Below, piece by piece: positions 21,630-34,292 of a stretch of DNA of 64,000 nt; the first letter of the stretch is position 1, and every line of letters starts with the position of its first letter. Position numbers and translations under genes: made by a program. The stretch is from Cycas panzhihuaensis. Its lineage: Eukaryota > Cycadophyta. The stretch lies in contig CM041465.1 of NCBI GenBank assembly GCA_023213395.1, positions 170,321,741 through 170,385,740 of the forward strand, in the 5' to 3' direction. Under the pieces are notes generated by a model, which worked only from the letters and a program-made list of their open reading frames with translations, searched no databases and was not told where the DNA came from.

Positions 21630-24600
21630 AGAACCACTCTAGTAATGTTAGAGCCAAGTATAAAAGTAGGAGAGGAATATAGAGGGACAAGGGCGATGCC
21701 TTAGAAAGTAGCCCCTGACTACTCCTAAAGAAGTGGGATGCCCATATAGAATATGAATGTGGGATAGACAATGCACCCTAAGAAAGGGCCCTTAAGGTAG
21801 CATACCCCTTAATGAGTTTTTTTAGAGTGGGAATAGACTTTGGATATGGTTCTACCCCATAATAAATGGGAGCAATAGTCACTTGAGACACATCTAGTAG
21901 ATGGGAAAGTGGTAATGAGGACTTTGGGGTAGTGGGTTTAGATTCATGCTAGAATGCAATATCATTGAGTTTAATAACCCCAATGATATGGGATGGAAAA
22001 CCAACAAGATTTGTATAGTCCAAATGGAGGTCATGTGATATATGGACTCTCTTTACTAACTTTAATAGATCTTGTTTAGGATTGTATAAATATCCAAGAG
22101 GGGGAAACTCAAACTCCTAGGAAATAATACTCCCTTGGCCCCATGGAGTGCTATGGGAAAACCCATGATCTATCATATCTTCTAACTCAAAGACCTAAGG
22201 ACTAGGGGTGTTATGGATGAAAATGTCCAAGGAAGGTTAACCTTGCAACCTTTGAGAGGATGAAGGCATACATTAGGTAATTATCCAAGGATAAAGTGGA
22301 ATGGATGGGTCTAAATAAGAGGTTATAACCCGTAAGTCTAGACTAGGTATGGATGGTGAGAAATATTTGTAATCCCTAACTTGTCCTATAAAAAAGGATA
22401 GCTCTCATGTGGAAATCTATGATGTGAAATGGAAATGTTTATTTAGTGCAAAGTTGACTCATGCTACTAGGTCTCTAGTATGGTCACCAAAAGTCTAACC
22501 TAAAGGGGAGGGGTGGACCTACTGAATTTGACCCAAGACCTAAGGTTAAAGGCCAAAGTCAATAAAGGAATTCCCAATGGCCTCTCTCTAGACACTATGT
22601 GCCTCACATGTATAAATGTAAGTGTAAAGATCCTATAAGAGAAGGATTTAGTGTGCAAGCTAAAGAAGTGTGAAGAAGCATTGAAAGTAAATGAGATTAA
22701 TGATCTACAAATTTTGGAGTTAAGAAATATGGTCGAATATAAATCAAGTATATTTTGTAGATCAAGCAAAAAACTAGCTCAAAAGTTCCTCTTAGAAGAG
22801 GCATACAACACTAAAAAAGAACTCCTAAAAGCTAGGAGGGTTGTTAAGGCATGAATGCTCCAATGTCATCCCGATCCTATGATCCTACTTAATATCTAAT
22901 CCCCCAAAGGTAGTAACATCTCATAATCCTACCCAACTAATAGACATATATGTAAACTCAATTGGAATAGCAAGAAGGGGATTGTGGATGGAAAGATATT
23001 GTGTAGAGTAGGATCTTGGAATTATAGACTTCAATTAAACAATTAAATGTATGAAGCCTTAGAGTACCAACCCCACCCTATGTATATGTGGGGCAAAAAC
23101 ATTGCTCATATAAGACTCCACACATTCTAATACACCCAAGGGAGAATGGAGATGAGAAAAATTACTCTCAATAGGGCATATAGTGTTCAATCAACTTTCT
23201 TGACTACATGTAATTAGGATAGTTTCTCACCACTAGCTTATTCAAAACATAACGAGACTTGACCCTTGCTTTGAGTGTAAGACTAGTACAATAATTAATG
23301 ATGAAATCCAGCTCGTGTAGCTAGTCTCTCCTCTAGCTAGGTGATACCCTATCCATAAGAGTACTAGAGAATGAACAACACACTCCTAAAATGCAACTAG
23401 TATGTGATTTTATTTTCATGTAGACAACAAAGAAATCTAACTGATGCTAAAATTATGCCTAGAGGTTCAAGGACTCACAACAATGTATAAAAATTCTCTT
23501 TCATACCATGGGTTTCTAATACAAGCATAACTCCATCTAAACCTTGTTCCTTTTTATTTTTCTATTCATTTTTTTAATTTGATGAATTAATAGAGAGGAT
23601 ATAAGAGTCTATTGTTTGGCATGTGCTATGCCTTCTCCTTTCTCTTTTGATCATCTCTTATCTTAATGAACTCTTGGTAGCATTACTGATATGCCTAGAA
23701 GAGATCTCATGAAAATACAAGTAGTGTATCTACCAAAACCTATAACAAATAAGTGAAACAAGTAAGAACATACAATACAATAAAGCCACAAGACACATGA
23801 AGCTTACTCAATAAAGATTAATATTAAAACTATTAAATAAATAGAAATTCTAGCAACATTTTAGCTACACAGGGGGAATTTCAAACAAGAACTACAAGTG
23901 GAATTCACTAAGCATCATTGTGTAACAAAAGGATCTATAATAAAATCAATTTAAAAGTGATTAAATGTCAAAAATTCAAGTAGCTTAATGGTTATACCTA
24001 GAGAATTTCTGAGAAACAAACCATATGACATGTTAAATCTTATGAAGGAAGATATAAGATGCTATGAAATCAAGAGCGGAAACCTAAGCAATCACTACAA
24101 AGTGTAAAAGGAAGTGCTAAAGGTATGCACTAGAAGCATGATAAATCAACTTTGTAAGTGATGCATCGAGCCTCTCAAATTGTAATAGTTAAACTTTCAA
24201 ATTTATTACATCAAACCTATAGTAAATAATAAAACATATCTACCTACATGCATGCATGTCAAAAACTAGAAGCAACATATGAAATTCAATAAAAAATATC
24301 AAATTTGCAATAATAAAATCATCAAAATCATTTCCAATATGAGAAAAATCCTAAAAGCCCTGAGATGGAAATATATGTTTCCATTAAAGTCTCTGATAAT
24401 GGAAGCACAATATAATGATAAGAAGCATCCAATAAACCACCTAAAATCCTATTGTAGCAAGTTTGATATGTGTGCTTCCAAACATAATGGTTTGCCCAAT
24501 GTTATAAGTGTTTCTAAGTGAAAAAAAGTGATTTAGGGTTTCAAACATTTCTTATGAAAAGTAATAAATTTTGTTGCAAATGATCCCAACAATGTATGTG

Positions 24601-25948
24601 GTGAATTGTAATAGTTTCCAATAGATTATGAGTTGAGTTGCAACTATATCCAATAAGTTATGGGTTGAGTTGCAATTGTTTCCAGTAGAACTTAGTTTTT
24701 AATGCAATGTTTCAAAATGTTTCTAACAAGGAATATGAATTAGGATTTGAATTATTTCTTAGAAGGAATTTGATTTTTGTTGCATATGATGTTGTGAATT
24801 AAATTTATTGTATTAATTTACATGATGAAGCATTAGTTTCAACAATCAACTTGCTTCAGTTTTAAAGGTGCTTATATGTTTAATATTTATTTCAAGATGA
24901 AGTTTTAATTGGGCAAGTTTTGAACCATGATAGTAAAATAATAAACTAAGAGAAGGTGACAACAGGAAAAAAAAAAAAAGCAAATTAGAATGGAAAAAAC
25001 ATAGAAATTAAGAGATAAATGTATCTGCACAAGAGAAATGATCCTACTATTCAAGGTGAAAATAACTCCAAGTAGCGTTTGTAATCTCTCATAACTTTGT
25101 TCTCTATCTGTATTCAAAAACTTCCTCTCCATTGTCAAATTCTACATTGTATATGGATCATCATGTGAATGAAAAAAGTATGCTTTATTTCCCCCTTCGA
25201 ATCCTCACTGATCACTATTGCAAAAGATCTCAATTCCTGGTGTTTCTAATGAGAGTGCCTTCAATGAGAGGAAAATTGTATAGTATCAAACCCAAGATGC
25301 TAACATCACCTATCATTACCCCAAGAGATCTACTCCTAGTGCTTCCAATTAAAGGAAAATGGTGCAAAATCAAACCCTACTTTGAAGTTGTGAAACTTGC
25401 TCACAGTGTAGTAAAAAAAAATGTACATGCTCATTTAATCAAACCATCTATATCAATATCTCCCATAGTCAATGAGAAACTAGGAAGCTAATTAAGTAGC
25501 ATTCCAACTATACATAACCCCACATGGAAGGCCAAGCCAAAACAATAATGCCATTGACTAAATAAAGAGATCAATAACCAAATGACCAAAGAAGCCATCA
25601 ATCGAGCCTATGAGTTGTATAGCTTCTAACTGGTGTTCATGAACATCCTTGTCATAAGCTTACGAGGTTGGCATATGTGGGAAGAAATAACAATGAAGGT
25701 GAATTTATTTTGTTGGATATCCTCTTATTGCATTTGGTAATATAATGTCAAGGACAATTCATTTAGCCTATGCTAATCATAAGAAGGGCACTTCCAACAA
25801 AGATACTAAACTAAAATCCACTTCAAATTATGTCTTCATAGACCTTCATTCCATGTTTCAAAGCTACTAAGTTAGCACATGTAGGGAGAACACTACCAAA
25901 GCTACATTATTCAGTTGGATGCTCATTCGTTGCATTTAGTAAATAGCG
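21630..25948. other. Unassigned stretch between element K and copia-1
   Basis: No gene could be established. A frame at 22651-22854 (+) encodes 67 charged residues with coiled-coil character (KKCEEALKVNEINDLQ, LLKARRVVKA). A frame at 25132-25491 (+) of 119 residues contains a diverged internal duplication (agatct..cct.gtg.ttc.aat occurs twice near 25220 and 25328). Neither matches a family I know. The 21640-22500 part has the look of a decayed retroelement internal region. 25655-25953 contains imperfect direct repeats that continue beyond copia-1 at 34293. Confidence 0.4.
24606..24700. repeat. 32-bp tandem repeat, three units
   Basis: Units at 24606-24637 and 24638-24669 are 32 bp and read ttg.aa...t.tccaata..ttatg.gttgag. 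A diverged third follows from 24670 (ttgcaattgtttccagtag). Confidence 0.75.
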
Positions 25949-25953
25949 TTAAG

Positions 25954-26529
25954 TATTAAACCTTATGTTTACATGTTAAGTATGTACTTTATTCACTTTA
26001 TTCTTTCATTCATTATTTGTACTTTATGGGGTGACTTATCACTTAAGTGATAAAGTGCATACCCACATTCTTTCTAGTGACACATCATTGCCACTAAATG
26101 GTCAAATGGACCCTTATGCATCTTTGCTTACTTGAGAGCCCAAAAGGACATATGTCTTTCATGCATGGCATATAAGACATGCATTGCATGTAGCTTGGAT
26201 GTTTGCCACTTGTGAAATATCCAATGTGGTTAGGTCTCTTTAATTTCTCTATATATTAAGACCTCTTCTCATGTCTCACATGAAGAATTGAAGTTGTAAT
26301 GTTATGCTATCAGTTTATTAATCAACTAGTATTCCTTTAGAGATTGGACTAATTTCATCTCCTCCCAAATTTGGTATCATCTTACTCTTTGGACTTTGAT
26401 CTTGCTTATCTTTTATTTTCATTTCTCTTGCTAGTTATCCTCTTATGCTTTCTAGAACTAGAGTGAATTATCTTCATGATTTTTGGTATCATAGGCCTTA
26501 AGCATTCTCAACCTTTGGCATTCTCAACA
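25954..26529 (+). repeat. 5' LTR of copia-1
   Basis: 576 bp. Starts TATTAAACC where the right LTR has TCTTAAACC, both probably from TG. Ends CTCAACA. Primer-site-like motifs lie inside its 3' part at 26372 (tggtatcat) and 26484 (tggtatcatagg), ahead of the true primer site at 26532. Confidence 0.9.
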
Positions 26530-26531
26530 TT

Positions 26532-26542
26532 TGGTATTAGAG
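26532..26542 (+). other. Primer-binding site of copia-1
   Basis: TGGTATTAGAG follows the LTR end by two bases and differs from the tRNA-Met consensus by one transition. Confidence 0.85.
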
Positions 26543-28920
26543 ATAGAGTAGACTGATTCCCTCTATTCTGATTTCTTCTTCAAGGGAGATTAAGAGTGGG
26601 TTTTACAAACCCTTGGTGATAACCTTTGCTCTCCGAAGGTGATCCAAGGTTGTCTAAACCTACCATTGAAAATCAAAGAATTTTTTAGAGCATTTTAAAG
26701 GCTGGAGCTCATTATTCTTAGATCTAAAATTTTTTCAAATCTTCTTCAAGGGTTTTGAGCTAATTTACTTATGTTTTCTTCCATTTGTTTTCACTAAAAA
26801 TTAGACTTTCAGCTAGTTCTTCTTGTAAATCAGGGTGCTAGAGTATTATGATGAATTTTCAATCTCATTGACTATGATTATTTGAAGTTTTAGCCTTCTT
26901 GCAAGATGTGGATCAAGTTCTGGGCATTTTCAACCCTCAAACCCCACTTGAAAAACACTAAATCACTGGTGCTAACTTTATCCAGCTTGTTCTTGGCTAC
27001 AAATCAGTCCTCAAGCTTATATTTATGATCTACAACTATTATCTAATGCTTTTAATCAGATATGAGTTGATTTATCACTATTCTTAGTGATTTTTACTTT
27101 AAAATTTAAGATTTTTTACTTATTTTATTTAAAGTAGGATGGCTATCTATATTCTAACACTGCATGCCGCTGTAGCAGATATCATTTAAGAGATTTAATG
27201 AGCACTTTATGGGTTTAAAACCCTGGATAGTCGTACAGCTCTCATTTTTCTCCTCTAAGACTCCCCTAAAATCTAGTCTCAATTAGCACATTATGGAGCA
27301 AGATCAATCACTCTAAGTGATCACATAGGCGTGTGAGTGACAACAAGTCAAAATTTATAAAATCTCATTGAAATTTTTCATTTTTGAACTTTAGTTTTAT
27401 AACTATACTTTATATAATTAAGAATATTCTTTATTACATATTCTAAAAAGTTCTAAAGTTCACCATTTTAAGTGTTTTTTAATCACTTTTTAAAGCCAAA
27501 CGTCAGTCCTTTTGAGTATTTTTAATCTTCTAACTCTTAATCTCTTCTGTATTAGTGTTAAAAAGATTAATTCAAGTGCTTTTTAGTGTTTATTCACATT
27601 AAAATGTGAAATGTTTTCCTCTTTTAAGCATTTTTTTCATTAAAGGCACCTTGCATGGTGACTTAATACTTATGATTTTTAAGGGAAAAAATCATCTTTT
27701 TTTACTTTTAAAAGTCAAAATTCTTCATTGATACAGTGACTTTATTAAATGTCTAATGTTTAGTCATTTTCTTATCATTAAAGACTAAAAGAACTTGTTT
27801 TAAAGTGCTCCCTAAGGCTACCTGTGAGGTGTCCTTGTCACTCAAGTTACAAAAGGATAAAATTCTAGCCTTTATTTTAGCATTTCAAGCTTTCTTTAAC
27901 CCTTATTTGATGTTGTGCAAGTGTTAAAAAGCTTTGTTAAAGTGATTTTTAAAGTGTTAGTACTTTGTAAAAGTGATATTTATCACTATATCATCATCTT
28001 CTCTAAGGCACCTTGCATGGTGACCTATTGCCCTTAGTCAAAAAGAAAAAGGGTTCAAGAACACTTTATCTTAATAAAATCACTTTATTTTTTTATCATT
28101 GGGACTATTTTAAAGTCCCAATACTTGGTGCTTAGTGTTTTCATTTCGCAAAGTGGCTTTCCTCTTTTCAAGCTTGAGCATTAAAAAGAACCCACTTGTA
28201 CCTTCATCACAAGGCATCACATTCCTTCATTGAGTACTTAACATTTTTTATGCTTCAAGTGCTTATTTCCTTCTCAAAACACATTGTGCTCAAGCATATT
28301 TAACTTGGTTTTGTTTAGCACTCTTTCATTTCATAAAGTGCTTTTGTAACAACATTTCTAAGTGTTCATTTGATGTGCTGAGTTACTTCCTTTGAAGCAT
28401 ATTCATTATAAGCTTGATCAAGCATTTTTTATAAGTATATCGTTCAAGTAAAATAAATCTTAAGTCCACTTTAATCCTCTAAAAGCGATTTTTAAAATTT
28501 TGTTAGAAAGGCCCAGAAAAGGTTCAAACCTTGACATTAAAATAACCTTAAGCTTGGTGCATTCCCTAGGGGACCAATTAACCATACAATCAGTGCACGA
28601 CAATTAAGGTTGCTTGAGGGAAAAGTGGTTTGAAAAGGGTGTTATTGGGGCTGTGAATCTCAGTGAAAATATGGTGCATCCATGTAGATCAACCCTACCT
28701 ACCTTATCTTAGATTTGGCTTAGTTAACTGTTGGATCTCTTCTATAGATCAAAGTTAAACCAACTCTTTTGCCTAGTCCTCCACCCCCCATCACTCCATT
28801 CAATTATTAGATTTTCTAGTAAGATCAAGACTATTGGTTTTATTAGAAGGTGGAACTTAAATAACGAAAGCATTGAGTTTCCAAGTTATCTACTAACTTT
28901 AAGTTTTTTACAACTTTAAC
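26543..28920 (+). other. Long untranslated leader of copia-1
   Basis: About 2.4 kb between primer site and the first gag codon, with no open frame worth reporting. It holds degenerate internal repetition. For example caccttgcatggtgac occurs at about 27646 and again at 28009, roughly 363 bp apart. Runs of ...ttaaagtg.ttttt..gtg are common throughout. Confidence 0.6.
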
Positions 28921-29907
28921 ATGGCTACTTTAAACATTCTTAATACGTGGACAATTAAATTAACAGGTCAAGAGAACTATCAAGATTAGAAGAGGCAAAT
29001 ACAAAACCTCTTAAAGATAAATGAACTTCGATGCTATGTTTCTGACAGAATTCCTTTACCTATACATATGGAGATTGATGGTGTTATTGTTGATCCTAAT
29101 GTTGATTATATTACTACTTGAGAGGCCAAGGATGAAATAGCCTTGGCATTCTTACATATAGTCATTGATGTTAATGTTGATTAAAACATTTCAAATGCTA
29201 AAACATCTAAGGAAGCTTAGGACATTTTGTCCTCTTTGTATGAAAGGTGAGATGAAGCTCATATTTTATTGGTTAAAGCAAAATTTTATTCTATAAAATA
29301 TGTAAAGCCTATATCAACATTTCTTCTTCTATCAAAGAAATTTATAATAAATTAAATACTTTAGGCAAACATGCTTTTAGGGATGAGCTTGTAATAGCCA
29401 TTATTTGAGCTTTACCTAAAAATTTTAATGGTTTCATCTCATCTGTTATACGAGATGGCTCTCTTTCAGGCATGTCCTTCAACCAACTTGAGAGTTTGTT
29501 ATTTCAAACGGAGCAAATTTATGACAAAGAAAATAAAGATAGAGGATCTACTTCAAGAGCATTCATGGCCAAGTTGAAGGCCAAGCAAAATCCCAAACCT
29601 TCACTCACAAAACGATTTGGGAATATGAACATTGACACCTCAAAAGCTAATGTCATTTGTCATTATTGTGGCAAGGTTGGCTACATGGCTCCTGATTGCA
29701 AGAAGAAGAAAGCTAACCTTCAACGTACACATTAGTAGCAGCCATATCAGCAACATCAGAGGCAATAGCGACCTTATCAGCAATTCCAATAGCAGTTGTG
29801 GTTTCAATAAAAATAATAACATTATCCCCCTCGACCAAATTGAGGTATATATTGAGGAGGTTAAAGAGAAAGGGGGGGTTTCAGAGGTGGCAATCAATGC
29901 CACATAA
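28921..29907 (+). pseudogene. gag: copia-1 gag
   Basis: Begins ATGGCTACTTTAAAC at 28921. The translated start (MATLNILNTWTIKLTGQENY) and the later KDEIALAFLHIVI and LSSLYER motifs are UBN2-type gag. At 29472-29735 the frame is open: a helical segment (SFNQLESLLFQTEQIYDKEN) and then a zinc knuckle CHYCGKVGYMAPDC at about 29662. The knuckle is CX2CX8C, with the His of CX2CX4HX4C replaced by Tyr. At least four stops and one frameshift precede it. The protein would package the element's RNA. Confidence 0.85.
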
Positions 29908-29916
29908 ATCAGTTTA

Positions 29917-30870
29917 TAGATGAGGATATGCTACTTTGTGCTTATCACACAACTGATATTGATGAAATATGGATCATCAACTTGGGGGAATCACATCACA
30001 TGACCAGGAGTGAAGAACTCCTTTATGACATCAAAGAAGGAAATGGTAAATCAGTGACCTTTGGCAATAATGAATCAGTATAGATTTCTGGTATAGACAA
30101 AGTTACCTCATTTCATTCTTCTTCAAATCCTTCTTCAACATATCCCAATGGTGATGTCCACTTTATTCCTTCCATGGAGAAGAGTTTACTATTGTTGGAT
30201 ATTGTGACAACAATAGTTTGAGGCTAAAATTTCGGCATGTTGATAGTGTGGTTTCCCCCTCTAATCTTTCTCGGGGGGTTCTAAAGGGGGCAGGTGTGGG
30301 GGGCGTGGAATGCCCCCCGCTAAGAGGGGGTTCAGAGGCGATAGCCCCAGACTCGAAAAATTAGCCCTGTAAACCATATTAAATTGTAAAGAGAATCAGG
30401 GTTGTTCAATACAAATACCTTAGATTCTACGGTTGAGATTTATGCCTTGGATGACCCTCTCATGTAGCCTGATTTAGGGCTTTTCTTATTATGTTGTATG
30501 TAATGTAATGTACTGTGAAGAGAGCAGTGGCTGGTTGTTCCTAAGAGCACTCTGCTACTATGATGTACTTTTTCTCCATTCTACAACAATAAAGATCGAT
30601 ACCTTTCCTGTGTGGATGTTTCTCTAGCACATTGTTAGGGTTTTATCACATTATATCGGGTGCATATGTGATGTTTGGTTTTCATATTCATGTTATTATA
30701 TTATCTCTGATTTTAGAACTTGCATGTTAAATTTTAGTTTCGATTCCTATAACTAGTTATAAAATAGTTTAGATCTTATAGTGGTTGAAGGTTTGGGACC
30801 TTGTATTTTCAACAACTATTTTTTAACCAATTGGACAAGCAACAAATGAGCATTTTATTTAAAAATAGGA
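29917..30870 (+). pseudogene. copia-1 protease, split by a solo LTR
   Basis: The active-site region reads WIINLGESHHMT; plant copia proteases have D-S-G-A-(S/T)-x-H-(M/L), so the catalytic Asp is Asn and the Ser is Leu. Downstream there are SVTFGNNESV and FIPSMEKSLL. At codon LL the frame is interrupted by the solo LTR at 30193-30814 and resumes as NQLDKQQ, as expected for the VxxLL.V.QL motif. Confidence 0.85.
30193..30814. mobile_element. Solo LTR of a different family inside copia-1, duplication ACTAT
   Basis: 622 bp, starts TGTTGGATATTG and ends TTTTCAACA, with inverted TGTTG/CAACA ends. ACTAT occurs at 30188-30192 and 30815-30819. No internal region is present, so it arose by LTR-LTR recombination. 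It has an unusual G+C-rich block at 30253-30350, including a perfect hairpin GGGGGGC/GCCCCCC at 30298-30318, in otherwise AT-rich DNA. It is younger than copia-1. Confidence 0.92.
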
Positions 30871-30989
30871 ATGTGTCATTAGTGACAATCATGATCAGAT
30901 TGTAGTCATTGGTTATGAAGACCATGGCCTTTATAAGTTAGATACAAATAATATAACTCTTGATTCTACTTACTCTGTCACATAATCAT

Positions 30990-31960
30990 CAATAAAGATA
31001 CAACTTTGGCATCATCGTCTAGGCTACTTGAGTTTAGACAATATCAAGTTGATGATAAATAAGAACATGGTGCATGCACTTCCAAAGCCTTATAGTTTAA
31101 AATGTCTTTGTGAAGCATGTATAATGGGGACACAGTATTAATTACCTTTCTATAAAGGCAAAGTATGGTATGTATCATATCATTTGCAGTTGATACATTC
31201 TTATTTATGTAGACCTATGTCCATAACATCTTTTAGAGGAGCATTGTACTACATCTCCTTCATAGATGATTTCTCTCATAAAGTTTGGGTTTACTTCCAT
31301 AAACAAAAGTATGAAGCATTCCAAAAGTTCAAGGAATTCAAGCTTGAAGTAGAGAATGGATCTAACTATACAATCAAAATTCTAAGGTTAGATAATGGAG
31401 GTGAATTCACTTCAAAAGAATTCACTCAATTCTCCAAGGATAACAACATTTAGAGGCAACTTACTATTTCACATACTCCTTAACAAAATGGAGTCTTCGA
31501 ACGAATGAACTGAACTTTAGCAAACAAAGACTATGATGCATGAAAATTGACTTACATAAGCATATTGAGCAAAAGTATTTCACACAGCTACTTATGTGGT
31601 AAATCAAAGTCCTACTTCAGTAGTCACTGATATCACACCAAAAGAAGCTTAGTCTGGCAAAAAACCTGCCATCATTCACTTAAGGATATTTAGGTGCACT
31701 AGATACATGCATATCCCCAATCAACAAAGATTTAAATTAAACAAACATAGTCTAAAATACATTTTTGTAGGCTCTGCCACTCATAGCAAAGCTTGCAAGT
31801 AATATGATCCTATTGGGGAAAAAATGCATCTCTCAAGAGATATAATCTTTGCTGAAGAAGAACATAAGGAGTTAAAATCAACATCCATCTAACCTCCTCT
31901 TGATAAAGGCAAAAAAATTGTTGAGGCTTTCTTTCCTTCTTAATCTTCCACATCGTGTAC
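30990..31960 (+). pseudogene. copia-1 integrase
   Basis: GAG-pre-integrase and zinc module: LWHHRLGYLSLDNIKLM, then CLCEACIMG. In the catalytic core the first Asp position (usually H-x-D-L-x-G-P) reads HSYLCRPM, so it is lost. FIDDFSHKVWVYF follows, the second Asp is in LRLDNGGEF, and the Glu is in QNGVFERMN. A frame is open at 31184-31453. Stops follow it. The enzyme would integrate the cDNA. Confidence 0.88.
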
Positions 31961-32153
31961 ATCATTTGCACCAACTAGACAATCCACATCATCAGATACT
32001 ACTCCACTTGATCTTTGCACATCTTTTATTGATCCAATACTGAGACTAGAAGACATTGAGGTTCAAGTCACATCAGTAAAAAAATTGCCTAAATGATATA
32101 CACAAACTATTCAAGATGGCTAGATTATTGAAGAAAAACGTCCATCAAAATAT

Positions 32154-32900
32154 ATGCAACAAACCAATTATGTACTTATGGCTGAAGTACTTTGTGTTGA
32201 TGAACCTTCCAACTTTGAGGAGGTATATAAAAATGATAATTGGAAAGTTGCAATGGATGGAGAAATCGATTCTATTGAAAAGAATGAAACATATGATTTA
32301 GTAGAATTGCTTAAGCATAAACATGTAATCAATTGTAAATTGGCCTATAAGACCAAATTCCATTCTGATGGTACACTTAAGCATCAAAAGGCTCGACTTG
32401 TTGCAAAGGGCTTCAAACAAAATGAAGGCATTGATTATGAGGAGACTTTTACACTTGTTGCCAATATGAATACCATCAGACTCATCTTGGACTTAGCTTC
32501 TCAATGCAAATGACAAGCTTATCACATGAATGTAAAGAGTACCTTTCTCAATGGTGATTTTCAGGAGGAGGTATATTTGGATCAACCTCCTGATTACAAA
32601 GTACAAGGTAAGAAGTAAATGGTTTGTCACCTGAAAAAGGCTTTGTATGGCTTGAAACAAGTTCCTCATGTATGGTACTAAAAAATCAATGATTATTTTT
32701 TGAGACATAGCTTTCATCGATCTATTTCAGATCCTAATATGTATATCAAAGTTGGGAAAGACCATGTTATCTTATTTGTCTTATATGTTGATGACTTAGT
32801 GATCACTGGTAATGACACTAAGATGATACAAATTCTCTAGGATGATTTGAAAAAAAAGTTTTAAGATGATAGATCTTAGACTTCTATATTATTTTCTAGG
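32154..32900 (+). pseudogene. copia-1 reverse transcriptase
   Basis: The open part 32154-32513 has the RVT_2 start: NWKVAMDGEIDSIEKNETYD, then HVINCKLAYKTKFHSDG and ARLVAKGFKQNEGIDYEETF. After a stop it continues MNVKSTFLNGDFQEEVYLDQ; the first catalytic Asp of the usual DVK(S/T)AFLNG is Asn here. KALYGLKQ and the YVDD box (FVLYVDDLVITG, about 32779) follow. At least four stops are present. Confidence 0.9.
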
Positions 32901-32999
32901 CTTTGAGATGTGGCAACAACCAAACTATATCTTCATATCCTAATCAAAGTATTCTTGAGACATTTTGGAGCGGTTTAGGATGCATGACTACAAACCAGC

Positions 33000-33720
33000 A
33001 CCAATGCCTATGGATAATGGAACAAAGCTTACTCTTAATGAGGAAGTTAAACCTATAGATCCCACTCTTTATTGACAATTGATTGGTAGCCTCATATATC
33101 TCACCAACACTCGACCATACATTTCATTTGTGGTTGGGATTTGTTCTAGATACATGTCTCAACCTAATCAGAAACATTAGAATGCAGCAAAATGCATACT
33201 CAAATACATCAAAGGCACATTACAACGTGGCCTTCATTATGCATATAATGAGGACTTCATCTTAGAAGGGTTCTCAGATTTTGATTGGGCAGTTTATCAG
33301 GATAACAGGAGATCCATCTTGGGTTATAGTTTTATCCTTAGTTCAAGAGTTGTTTCGTGGAGTGGTAAGAAGTAACCCAATATTAACTTGTCCTCCATTA
33401 AAGTAGAGTATAAATCTGCTGCCAGTGCAGCTTGTGAGATTATCTAGCTATGACAAATTCTTGGGGAGCTTAGACTTGAGCAAGATCACCCCACCAAAAT
33501 ATATTGTAACAATCAAAGTGTGCTCAAGTTAGCCAAGAATCCAATCTTTCATGCACAGACCAAACACATTGAGGTTCATCGTCACTTCATTAGAGAGCAT
33601 ATACAGAACAATGAGATCAACCTCCAATATAGACCTACAGAGGAGCATATAGCAGATATCTTTACCAAACCTCCTAGTAGAGAAAAATTTGTAAAATTTA
33701 GATATGGTCTTGGCATCTGA
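33000..33720 (+). pseudogene. copia-1 RNase H and polyprotein end
   Basis: GSLIYLTNTRP, then GFSDFDWAVYQDNRRS and TKHIEVHRHFIREHI. The open frame at 33520-33720 ends with RPTEEHIADIFTKPPSREKF, the typical last segment of plant copia polyproteins, 20 bp before the polypurine tract. Confidence 0.9.
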
Positions 33721-33747
33721 CTTAACATTGTAAATAGTAAAAGGGGG

Positions 33748-34287
33748 TCTTAAACCTTATATTTACATGTTAAGTATGTACTTTATTCACTTTATTCTTT
33801 TACTCATTATTTGTACTTTATGGGATGACTTATCACTTAACTAATAAAGTGCACACCCACATTCTTTCTAGTGAATATATCTTTGCTCACATGAGAGCCC
33901 AAAAGGACATATGTCCTTCATGCATGCCATGCAAGACAAGCATTACATGTAGCTTAGATGTTTGTCACTTGTTAAACATCCAATGCTATTAAGTCTCTTT
34001 AGTTCTCTATATATTGAGACCTCTTCTCATGTCTCACATGAAGAGTTGGAGTTGTAATGTTATGCTATCAATTTGCTAATCAACTGGTATTCCTTTGGAG
34101 ATTGGACTAATTCCATCTCCTCGCAAATTTGGTATCATCTTGCTCTTTGGACTTTGATCTTGTTTATCTTTTAGTTTTATTTTCCTTGCTAGTTATGCTC
34201 TCATGCTTTCTAGAACTGGAGTGAACTATCTTCATGATCTTGGATATCATAGGCATTAGGCATTCTCAACCTTTGGCATTCTCAACA
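33748..34287 (+). repeat. 3' LTR of copia-1
   Basis: 540 bp, matches 25954-26529 apart from substitutions and a deletion of about 36 bp near 33868 (left copy has acacatcattgcc...). Preceded by polypurine tract AAAAGGGGG. Confidence 0.9.
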
Positions 34288-34292
34288 TTAAG

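Larger units (their letters stand above)
25954..34287 (+). mobile_element. Ty1/copia LTR retrotransposon, copia-1, 8.3 kb, duplication TTAAG
   Basis: Target duplications TTAAG at 25949-25953 and 34288-34292. LTRs 25954-26529 and 33748-34287 match closely (ttaaacctta...gtactttattcac...cattctcaaca). Primer site TGGTATTAGAG at 26532-26542 and polypurine tract AAAAGGGGG at 33739-33747. Gag, protease, integrase, RT and RNase H follow in that order, which defines Ty1/copia. All are broken by stops. A solo LTR of another family sits in the protease. The leader before gag is 2.4 kb. Confidence 0.95.

Noticed and set aside
22500-22854. Overlapping frames on both strands (89 and 67 codons)
   Set aside because: They overlap on opposite strands and neither matches a known family; at most one is real and it is probably a retroelement remnant.
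25132-25491. 119-codon frame as a host gene
   Set aside because: No recognisable domain, an internal DNA duplication and AT-rich context; listed only inside the unassigned stretch.
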